Shown one piece after another: positions 1 to 5,168 of a DNA stretch of 5,227 nt. Positions within the stretch are counted from its first letter, which is position 1; every line of letters begins with the position of its first letter. The notes under the pieces are model-generated. The model had not been told where the DNA came from, ran no database searches, and was given only the letters and a program-made list of their open reading frames with translations. Source of the stretch: Planctomycetaceae bacterium (GTDB taxonomy: Bacteria; Planctomycetota; Planctomycetia; Planctomycetales; Planctomycetaceae); NCBI GenBank assembly GCA_015487825.1, contig WFOZ01001061.1, positions 1-5,227 on the forward strand, in the 5' to 3' direction. The translations under genes were made by a program, and so were the position numbers.

Positions 1-13
1 GTATAAGAGACAG
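1..13. other. Probable Tn5/Nextera mosaic-end adapter remnant
   Basis: The first 13 bases, GTATAAGAGACAG, are identical to the 3' end of the 19-base Tn5 mosaic-end sequence used in tagmentation libraries (AGATGTGTATAAGAGACAG). They sit exactly at the left edge, with the adapter's 3' end pointing inward, as expected for untrimmed adapter at a contig end. A chance 13-base match in this position is very unlikely. The bases should not be read as genomic, and the first residues of the reading frame that crosses them are artefactual. A native Tn5-like element is the alternative, but nothing else supports it. Confidence 0.85.
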
Positions 14-158
14 GAATAATAACGCAATTTGCATTGATACCTGGGCGTACGGTTCTGGTTGGCTTACTTGTCTGGATATTGAATCTGGTAAGCTATGGCA
101 GGCAAATGAATCCGGCAATACTCGACGTATGTTTCTTGACGAACTAAATATCGAATGA
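3..158 (+). CDS. C-terminal fragment, PPP-family (calcineurin-like) serine/threonine protein phosphatase
   Basis: The frame is open from base 3 to a TGA at 156-158 and has no start in the window, so this is the tail of a longer gene. The first four codons lie almost wholly in the adapter remnant, so native sequence begins around NNNAICID. The readable part runs NNNAICIDTWAYGSGWLTCL, then DIESGKLWQANESG, and ends FLDELNIE. The pattern ICIDT-x-AYGSGWLTCLD-x-x-SGK resembles the final beta-strands of bacterial PPP phosphatases (lambda phosphatase/PrpA type, with INIDTGAVxxGNLT). In those proteins it follows the last metal-ligand GHT motif, which here would lie off the left edge. Such enzymes remove phosphate from Ser/Thr residues in the cytoplasm using two metal ions. 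Catalytic residues cannot be checked. An alternative is a PQQ-type beta-propeller blade, because LTCLDIESGKLWQ also resembles that repeat, but the IDT-x-AYG part fits PPP better. Confidence 0.6.
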   Translation: MRDRNNNAICIDTWAYGSGWLTCLDIESGKLWQANESGNTRRMFLDELNIE

Positions 159-180
159 AATATTGTGTACGCAGGGCAGC

Positions 181-289
181 GGGGTAGCCCGTCCGCTTTT
201 AGCGGTCGGGTTGCGTAGCAACGAGACGCACGCGCCATGTGGGTTCAATCGTTATTGGAAGCACGAATGAAATCGAATGCACATGGCGC
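181..289. repeat. Compact hairpin cluster, REP-like extragenic element
   Basis: Three inverted repeats are packed in order. Bases 188-197 pair with 201-210 around a TTT loop, with 9 of 10 positions complementary and a single T-T mismatch at 192/206. TTGC at 211-214 pairs with GCAA at 218-221. GCGCCATGTG at 232-241 pairs perfectly with CACATGGCGC at 280-289 across a 38-base loop. The block begins 22 bases after the phosphatase stop codon. There is no T-tract after the first stem, so it is not a standard intrinsic terminator. The compact GC-rich hairpins in a spacer resemble dispersed extragenic (REP/BIME-like) elements or a small structured transcript. That interpretation is inferred; the complementarity is directly visible. 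Confidence 0.55.
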
Positions 290-447
290 ATCCATCTTGT
301 TCCTGACGGCACCCGCGTCTTATCAACCCTGAAACGAAAAGGTCAACTCGTGCAGATGCCCTGGCTCGTGGTAATGCTTCATTCGTTTTCGGTGTGCTAC
401 ACCTGTAGCTCCTTATCGAGAGTCTATTTCAAATGATACCTCGAAAA

Positions 448-499
448 CACTGGCATGGCCAGTGGCCCCCAATTTCATTACATTTTAACAGTGGCCCCC
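448..499. repeat. 11-bp direct repeats CAGTGGCCCCC with overlapping hairpin; possible IS end remnant
   Basis: CAGTGGCCCCC occurs at 460-470 and again at 489-499, a period of 29 bases. The first copy overlaps a perfect 7-bp inverted repeat, CACTGGC at 448-454 with GCCAGTG at 458-464 around ATG. Closely spaced short direct repeats containing TGGCCC are reminiscent of the multiple terminal repeats at IS21-family insertion-sequence ends, where transposase binds. No transposase frame lies nearby, so this would be a remnant, a solo end or a MITE-like element. The repeats are certain; the mobile-element reading is tentative. Confidence 0.4.
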
Positions 500-557
500 T
501 GCGGTGGAATATACGATTGCCACAGCATCAGCAGTAGGTAAAGCCCGGATTACTTAA

Positions 558-596
558 AAATGCCAAACCTGTGCAGGTGCGACATTTTTGGCATTT
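558..596. repeat. 10-bp perfect inverted repeat with nested stem
   Basis: AAATGCCAAA at 558-567 is the exact reverse complement of TTTGGCATTT at 587-596, with a 19-base loop. The loop contains a second short inverted repeat, CCT at 568-570 with AGG at 575-577. On the minus strand the stem is followed by a T-rich stretch, as in an intrinsic terminator, but no minus-strand gene leads into it. It may be a decayed element, a protein-binding site or an RNA fold. Confidence 0.4.
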
Positions 597-690
597 GCAG
601 GCTTGATAATTCTCCAACGATATTCGATCATATCGGTATGTTACAGCTCGTGATCTGGATTCATATTCTGTTCCAGCGGGTTTACGATTT

Positions 691-789
691 GTGCCGATGT
701 GTCACCGATCTGGCGGTGAAGTTGTTTCTATCGCTTCTGAAATTCGGCACTGCTTTCGTCATGAGAAATATTCACTTTTTCGAAGTGAA
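691..789 (+). promoter_or_regulatory. Possible structured 5' leader upstream of the EF-G paralogue
   Basis: GTGCCGA at 691-697 pairs perfectly with TCGGCAC at 744-750. This encloses a 6-bp hairpin, TCACCG at 702-707 with CGGTGA at 714-719. A further perfect 7-bp hairpin follows, TTCACTT at 771-777 with AAGTGAA at 783-789 around TTTCG, ending 53 bases before the EF-G start codon. If the transcript begins upstream of 691, the leader could fold into this two-part structure. It matches no riboswitch or leader class that I recognise, and I could not identify a convincing promoter. It may instead be chance pairing. Confidence 0.3.
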
Positions 790-842
790 ATTGATTTGGT
801 CGTTTTACACCATCTTTCTCACCCTTCTGACGGAGTATTCTC

Positions 843-2951
843 ATGGCAGGCGTATCAACCCATACCATTGTGCGTAATGTAGCTTTAATCGGTCACGGTC
901 ACGTGGGAAAAACTTCGCTGACAGATATGCTTTTATTCAAGGCGGGACTGACCGATCGGCTTGGATCGGTGGATCAGGGAACGAGCCTGCTGGATGTTGA
1001 TGAAGAAGAACGAAATCATAAATTAAGTACCTCTGCGCATCTGTCACATTTCACACATCATAACATGCGAATCAATCTGATCGACACCCCCGGGTATCCT
1101 GAATTTATGGGGCATGTGATCAGCGCACTCAGTGCAGTCGAAACAGCCGTCCTCGCCATCGATTCCCATAAAGGAATCGAACCAAATACACGCAAATCTT
1201 TTGAACTGGCCGGTCAACTTGGCCTGGCCCGCATGATCGTTCTTACCAAATGTGAATGCGAAAATATCGATTTTGAACAACTCCTGACTGAAATAAAAGC
1301 AGCCTTTGGTGACCGCTGTGTATTAATGAATGTTCCAGTCGGAATCGGACCGGACTTTTCTGATGTTGTTTCAACAATTCACTTGCCCGAACAAATTCCA
1401 GAGGGGGTATTGCTTTCACCTCAACAGTCTCATCAGGAGCTTGTTGAAGATTCTGTCGAAGCTGATGAAGAGTTGATGATGAAGTATCTCGAAGGAGAAG
1501 AAATCGAAGGAGAGCTACTGAATCGTGCAGTCAGATGCGGCGTTCAGGCAGGTCTGCTGGTGCCGATATTTTGTACCAGCGTTATGAGAGATATCGGCGT
1601 GAGCCAGTTTATGGACGGTCTGGCTGATTACTCGATTCCCCCCGATGCCCTGAAAAGATATGTCACTCTTGCGGATGGGACACATCAGGAACTGGAGCAG
1701 ACTGAAAATGCCCCGTTGGTTGCCCAGGTTTTCAAACAACAGGTCGATCCTTATGTTTCCAAATTGAGTTATATACGTGTTTTCTCCGGCGTCCTGAAAA
1801 AAGAGAAGCAACTTCACGATACCCGAACGAAAGAGTCGCTGAAAATCCATCAGCTTTTTGACATGCAGGGACATGAGCATCAGGCGATCGATGAAGCTTT
1901 TCCCGGAGACCTTGTTGCAGCAGTGAAGGTCGATGATCTGAAAGTAGGCGATACAATCAGTGATGGCTCGCTGAGTATTCAACTCCCGCCAATGAACTTT
2001 CCGACTCCTATGGTCGGTTTGGCTGTGGAGCCGAAAACACGATCTGATCAACAGAAAATCTCAGGTGCGCTGCATAAAATTGAAGATGAAGATCCTACCT
2101 TTACCGTCAGTCGGGATGAACAGACCCACGAAATCGTTATCCATGGCCTCAGCGAACTACACTTGAGTATTATCGAAGAGAGGCTAAGAGAGCGGGACCA
2201 TGTTGAAATTGTAACCCATCAGCCGAAGATTCCATACCGGGAAACGATTACCGGCAAAGCCGAGGGGAGTTACCGCCACAAAAAACAGTCGGGAGGTTCC
2301 GGGCAGTTTGCAGAAGTTCATATGCGGGTTTCACATCTCTCCAGAGATTTTGAGCCGGAAGAATTCTTTGTCAGAAGTAATTTCTCGCACCTGCGAGAAT
2401 ATCATTATGACAAAGAGCTCAACTTTGCTTTCCTGGATTGCATTTCAGGCGGTTCAATTCCGAATCAGTTCATCCCCGCGGTTGAAAAAGGGGTTCGCGA
2501 GCGACTCTCCAATGGAGTTTTATGTGGCTATCCGATGCAGGATATCTGTATCGAACTGTTCTTTGGAAAAGACCACCCTGTTGACAGTAACGAAACGGCA
2601 TTTCGCATGGCTGGCAGTCATTGTCTACAGGAAATCGCTCAGTCGGCTTCCCCGGCATTACTGGAGCCGATTGTTGCGATGGAAATATCTATTCCCGAAG
2701 AACACATGGGGGATATCAATGGCGATCTTAACAGCCGCAGAGGTCAGGTTATTGGAATAGAGCCCGCGACAGGTGGAATGCAAATTATCAAGGCTCGCGC
2801 CCCGCTGGCAGAGGTCACCAAGTATGCCCGAGTGCTACAGGGAATGACCGGAGGACAGGGAACATTCAGCATGGAATTGAGTCATTACGAACCGGTCCCC
2901 TACCCGGAACAGCAAAAAATAATTGCAGCAGCCGGTGCATCTGAAACCTGA
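843..2951 (+). CDS. Elongation factor G paralogue (EF-G-like translational GTPase)
   Basis: This is a complete 702-residue translational GTPase, close to the usual EF-G length. GGAG at 832-835 lies 7 bases before the ATG, and the P-loop follows promptly. Approximate domains: GTPase domain 10-285, II 289-380, III 387-466, IV 467-600, V 605-690. The P-loop is GHGHVGKTSL with K23 and T24. Switch I reads EEERNHKLST (54-63) in place of the usual ERGITI core. Switch II is DTPGYPEF (81-88), with Tyr85 where canonical EF-G has the catalytic His. The guanine-recognition motif is TKCE (135-138) rather than NKxD. The G5 region is FCTS (243-246). Domain IV keeps QSGGSGQ (482-488) and has extra residues around 503-530; domain V keeps GDLNSRRG (627-634). 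Canonical EF-G moves tRNA and mRNA on the ribosome and helps RfF-dependent recycling. No rpsL, rpsG or tuf is adjacent, so this is probably a secondary paralogue (EF-G2-like) with an altered or specialised role. Family assignment is secure; the cellular role is not. Confidence 0.93.
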   Translation: MAGVSTHTIVRNVALIGHGHVGKTSLTDMLLFKAGLTDRLGSVDQGTSLLDVDEEERNHKLSTSAHLSHFTHHNMRINLIDTPGYPEFMGHVISALSAVETAVLAIDSHKGIEPNTRKSFELAGQLGLARMIVLTKCECENIDFEQLLTEIKAAFGDRCVLMNVPVGIGPDFSDVVSTIHLPEQIPEGVLLSPQQSHQELVEDSVEADEELMMKYLEGEEIEGELLNRAVRCGVQAGLLVPIFCTSVMRDIGVSQFMDGLADYSIPPDALKRYVTLADGTHQELEQTENAPLVAQVFKQQVDPYVSKLSYIRVFSGVLKKEKQLHDTRTKESLKIHQLFDMQGHEHQAIDEAFPGDLVAAVKVDDLKVGDTISDGSLSIQLPPMNFPTPMVGLAVEPKTRSDQQKISGALHKIEDEDPTFTVSRDEQTHEIVIHGLSELHLSIIEERLRERDHVEIVTHQPKIPYRETITGKAEGSYRHKKQSGGSGQFAEVHMRVSHLSRDFEPEEFFVRSNFSHLREYHYDKELNFAFLDCISGGSIPNQFIPAVEKGVRERLSNGVLCGYPMQDICIELFFGKDHPVDSNETAFRMAGSHCLQEIAQSASPALLEPIVAMEISIPEEHMGDINGDLNSRRGQVIGIEPATGGMQIIKARAPLAEVTKYARVLQGMTGGQGTFSMELSHYEPVPYPEQQKIIAAAGASET

Positions 2952-2964
2952 TACCTTCGGTATC
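2950..2964 (+). other. Small hairpin overlapping the EF-G stop codon
   Basis: GATACC at 2950-2955 pairs perfectly with GGTATC at 2959-2964 around a TTC loop, and the stem includes the last two bases of the TGA stop. No T-tract follows, so termination is doubtful. It could protect the mRNA 3' end or be incidental. Confidence 0.3.
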
Positions 2965-2990
2965 CTGTTAGCAATGTCCCTTGCGTAACT

Positions 2991-3065
2991 GGTAGCCGGG
3001 TCCCGTTTGAGATTATCAGTATCGGACTTCTCTGTCCGTACTGCTTGATTGCTGCGGGTAGCCGG
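2991..3065. repeat. Two copies of GGTAGCCGG in the spacer
   Basis: GGTAGCCGG occurs at 2991-2999 and 3057-3065, flanking the 3017-3043 hairpin. A related GGTAGCCC is at 183-190 in the upstream hairpin cluster. All three copies are extragenic. I associate GGTAGCC-type motifs with dispersed intergenic repeats in planctomycete genomes, but this rests on memory and three short matches, so family membership is tentative. Confidence 0.35.
3017..3043 (+). terminator. Candidate transcription terminator or 3' stem after EF-G
   Basis: CAGTA (3017-3021) plus CGGAC (3023-3027) pair with GTCCG (3034-3038) plus TACTG (3039-3043). This gives a 10-bp stem with one bulged T at 3022 and a six-base TTCTCT loop. 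It is the strongest fold in the spacer after EF-G. The sequence after it, CTTGATT, is only weakly T-rich, so Rho-independent termination would be inefficient. It may also be a processed 3' end or part of a dispersed element, because GGTAGCCGG lies on both sides. Confidence 0.4.
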
Positions 3066-3130
3066 TCGAGGTTTGTGTGCTTCGAAAACAGAGAAAATGT
3101 ACCACTTCGATAAAATTTTTGAGGACGGGA

Positions 3131-3160
3131 TTGGATGTCACATCTTTTTCACGTTATATT
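3131..3160 (+). promoter_or_regulatory. Candidate sigma70-type promoter for the FHA-phosphatase gene
   Basis: TTGGAT at 3131-3136 and TATATT at 3155-3160 are separated by 18 bases and roughly match -35 and -10 elements. The -10 matches five of six consensus bases; the -35 is poor. The stretch 3110-3190 is AT-rich relative to its surroundings, as promoters often are. Planctomycete promoters are poorly characterised and alternatives such as TTGAGG at 3159-3164 exist, so this is a weak call. Confidence 0.25.
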
Positions 3161-3219
3161 GAGGTTCACTTTATAGGTTATTCTATTTAATCTCAGCGAT
3201 TGCTAAACGAGCGGAACTT

Positions 3220-4890
3220 ATGCATAGACTTGTTATTCTGCAGGGTGGTCAAGCCATCCCTTATGAACTTACAAAACCGGTAACGATACTGGGGCGTCTT
3301 CCAGAGTCTGAGCTTCAGCTCGATTCCAATATGGTTTCACGTCGTCATGCAAAGGTATTTCAGCAGGGTGACGGATACGTAATTGAAGATCTGGGCAGCG
3401 GTAATGGGACTTTCGTCAATGGAAAAAAAACGGAAGGGGCTGTTCTTCTCAAACATGGTGACCGGCTTAAATTAGGCCCCATGCTGTTACGTTATGAATC
3501 GAGTAATGGAGAAGACTCTGTCTCTCCCTCTTCTATCTCTTCTCCGGCGGCGTTCCAGGTTGATGTTGCAGAAGAGAACGAATCTGCAACAATTATGGGA
3601 GTGGGAGATAATGCTTCGGGCTTTGGTTTACTCGAGGTTCGTCCCGAATCGAAACTTAAGGCGATTATTGAAATCAGCCGTTCGCTGGCAGGCACTGTCG
3701 ATCTGGATATTCTGCTACCGAAAATTCTCGATACACTTTTCAGTATCTTTCCTCACGCGGACCGTGGTTGCATACTACTGAAAGATGATTCCAGCGGTCA
3801 AATGGTTCCTCATGCGATTAAGCATCGTGGTAATTCAGATGATGATGACTCTGTAAAATTGAGTCGTACAATTTTGAATGCTGTCCTCGATGAAAAAAAA
3901 GGAATTCTTTCTGCAGACGCTGCTTCCGATTCCCGTTTTGATGCCAGTGAATCGATCTCAAATTTAACAATCCGTTCGATGATGTGTGTGCCGATGCTCG
4001 ACCTGCAGGGCGAACCACTTGGGATAATCAACATCGATACCCAAAATCCTGTTAAACAGTTTATCCAGGAGGATCTCGACCTTCTGCTCGCTGTAGCAGG
4101 CCAAGCGGCTTTGAGTTATGAATCCGCCAAGTTGATGGTCAGCTATGCTGAGAAACAGAAGCAGGACAGCGAAATGGCAATCGCCAGAAATGTCCAGCAT
4201 GCCCTTCTTCCAGAAGACCTGCCTGATATCGAAGGGTACGAATTGTTCGCATCTTATGAAGCGGCTCAGGCTGTGGGGGGAGATTATTACGATATTATTC
4301 CCCTGGAAGACAACAAAATCTGTCTGGCCTTTGGCGATGTTGCGGGCAAGGGAGTTGCAGCTGCGCTGGTCATGGCGAGACTTTCCAGCGTTGTGCGCAG
4401 CACGATGGTTTTTGTCAAAGATGTACAGCAGGCGATTTCAGAGATTAATAATCATATGTGCGTCAAGGCGTGCGAAGGTCGATTTGTTACTTTTGTCCTG
4501 ATGATTCTTGATCTCAAAACTAACGAGCTGCATGTTTCTAACGCAGGGCATATGTCTCCCATGTCCAGGCTCCCCGACAAAAGTATTGAAGAATTCCCTG
4601 AGGATACGGTCGGGCTTCCTATTGGAGTTATGGAAGACTTCCCCTACGAGGCGGTTTCGCGAACTCTTGAACCAGGCGAAATTGTGACGGTTTATACGGA
4701 CGGCGTCAGTGAAGCAATGAACTACGAAAATGAGCTGTTCGGTATGGAACATCTCAGAGAGTTTGTTGCTGCCTCGCCAGATAATGCGACAGAACTAGGT
4801 AAATCTGTTCTGGCAGATGTAAAACGCCACGCCAATGGTAGACCGCAAAATGATGATATCACGCTGATGTCTTTCGGTCGAAAAAAGTAA
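3220..4890 (+). CDS. FHA-GAF-PP2C (SpoIIE/RsbU-type) protein serine/threonine phosphatase
   Basis: This 556-residue cytoplasmic regulator has no signal peptide or membrane segment. An N-terminal FHA domain (about 1-95) shows G25-R26, S40-x-x-H43, N62-G63-T64 and N67-G68, the residues that bind phosphothreonine peptides. A Ser- and acid-rich linker follows. A GAF-type sensor domain (about 148-300) includes RSMMCVPM (252-259) and [10 protein letters not shown] (264-273). A helical, probably coiled-coil connector (about 302-328) leads through NVQHALLP (324-331) into a PPM/SpoIIE phosphatase domain (about 331-551). Its motifs are intact: GGDYYD (353-358), FGDVAGKG (371-378), AGH (442-444), TDGVSEA (493-499) and DDIT (545-548), with D355, D373, D494 and D546 as likely metal ligands. 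RsbU/SpoIIE relatives dephosphorylate anti-anti-sigma (STAS) proteins to release sigma factors. No STAS, RsbW-type kinase or sigma-factor gene is nearby, so the substrate is unknown. The start directly precedes the FHA fold, although its Shine-Dalgarno is weak (GAG at 3209-3211). Confidence 0.93.
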   Translation: MHRLVILQGGQAIPYELTKPVTILGRLPESELQLDSNMVSRRHAKVFQQGDGYVIEDLGSGNGTFVNGKKTEGAVLLKHGDRLKLGPMLLRYESSNGEDSVSPSSISSPAAFQVDVAEENESATIMGVGDNASGFGLLEVRPESKLKAIIEISRSLAGTVDLDILLPKILDTLFSIFPHADRGCILLKDDSSGQMVPHAIKHRGNSDDDDSVKLSRTILNAVLDEKKGILSADAASDSRFDASESISNLTIRSMMCVPMLDLQGEPLGIINIDTQNPVKQFIQEDLDLLLAVAGQAALSYESAKLMVSYAEKQKQDSEMAIARNVQHALLPEDLPDIEGYELFASYEAAQAVGGDYYDIIPLEDNKICLAFGDVAGKGVAAALVMARLSSVVRSTMVFVKDVQQAISEINNHMCVKACEGRFVTFVLMILDLKTNELHVSNAGHMSPMSRLPDKSIEEFPEDTVGLPIGVMEDFPYEAVSRTLEPGEIVTVYTDGVSEAMNYENELFGMEHLREFVAASPDNATELGKSVLADVKRHANGRPQNDDITLMSFGRKK

Positions 4891-4897
4891 AATATGC

Positions 4898-4921
4898 AGT
4901 GAACTGTTCGCTCTGTTTTTT
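4898..4921 (+). terminator. Intrinsic terminator after the FHA-phosphatase gene
   Basis: AGTGAA at 4898-4903 pairs with TTCGCT at 4907-4912 (one G-T pair) around a CTG loop. It is followed three bases later by six T residues at 4916-4921. The hairpin starts 8 bases after the TAA stop. The stem is short and only moderately GC-rich, but the T-tract and placement fit Rho-independent termination. Confidence 0.5.
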
Positions 4922-4945
4922 ATATTGAGTGAGACTCATTGATGG

Positions 4946-5011
4946 ATCAGATCAGCCCTGCACAAATACTAAATCGTCATGGTTTAGTTTATTATACCGC
5001 TATGATCTGAT
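4946..5011. repeat. Nested inverted repeats in the spacer before the Tat-signal gene
   Basis: ATCAGATCA at 4946-4954 is the exact reverse complement of TGATCTGAT at 5003-5011. Inside it, ACTAAATC at 4968-4975 pairs with GGTTTAGT at 4981-4988 (one T-G pair) around GTCAT, followed by the AT-rich TTATTATA. The inner stem could be a second terminator or part of a larger RNA or DNA cruciform. No known regulatory RNA class is recognised. Confidence 0.4.
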
Positions 5012-5120
5012 GATTATTCATGGTAGAATGTGGACAGTATATCACAGACTTTTGTGCGAATGTCAGTCCTGCCATGCCCTGACGATCAATCAAAACCTGC
5101 GTCCCCCTTTTGCCCACCTT

Positions 5121-5145
5121 TGCAGAGTTCAATACTGAATCTGCA
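5121..5145 (+). promoter_or_regulatory. Strong 10-bp hairpin in the leader of the Tat-signal gene
   Basis: TGCAGA (5121-5126) and TTCA (5128-5131) pair with TGAA (5136-5139) and TCTGCA (5140-5145). The result is a 10-bp stem with a single bulged G at 5127 and an ATAC loop. It ends 11 bases before the AGGAGA Shine-Dalgarno at 5157-5162. No T-tract follows, so it is more likely an mRNA-stability or translation-control stem, or an operator, than a terminator. The role is inferred from position only. Confidence 0.4.
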
Positions 5146-5168
5146 GCAAATCGTTCAGGAGATACAAA

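Larger units (their letters stand above)
159..842. other. Long intergenic region without a convincing gene
   Basis: This 684-base spacer separates the phosphatase fragment from the EF-G paralogue. Small open frames exist, for example 239-436 and 560-877, but they have no persuasive ribosome-binding site, no recognisable domain and unusual composition. The frame open from 610 to 879 is the only one that looks somewhat protein-like, and it is discussed as a finding. The spacer is rich in inverted repeats and one direct repeat pair, which are listed separately. Between about 290 and 447, and between 500 and 557, I see no structure or coding signal worth naming. Confidence 0.6.

Noticed and set aside
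3..158. PQQ beta-propeller blade as the identity of the left fragment
   Set aside because: LTCLDIESGKLWQ fits loosely, but the preceding ICIDT-x-AYG pattern and the non-repetitive tail fit the end of PPP phosphatases better; kept only as an alternative.
188..210. Intrinsic terminator for the left-hand phosphatase gene
   Set aside because: The stem is strong, but it is followed by TTGCGTAGC rather than a T-tract, so a standard terminator is not supported.
239..436. 65-codon open frame on the + strand
   Set aside because: Its start lies inside the 232-241 inverted-repeat arm, there is no Shine-Dalgarno, and the product resembles no domain; most likely chance.
791..842. TTGATT at 791 as a -35 box for the EF-G gene
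   Set aside because: No acceptable -10 lies 16-18 bases downstream, and it would leave almost no leader.
560..877. 105-codon open frame on the + strand
   Set aside because: Its ATG falls inside the 558-567 stem, its product is rich in Cys, Phe and Ile with no recognisable motif, it has no ribosome-binding site, and it runs into the real EF-G start.
1515..2051. 178-codon open frame on the minus strand within EF-G
   Set aside because: It is fully antisense to conserved EF-G domains, so it is a shadow of real coding sequence.
4929..5138. 69-codon open frame on the + strand
   Set aside because: It overlaps the nested inverted repeats, lacks a Shine-Dalgarno and resembles no known protein.
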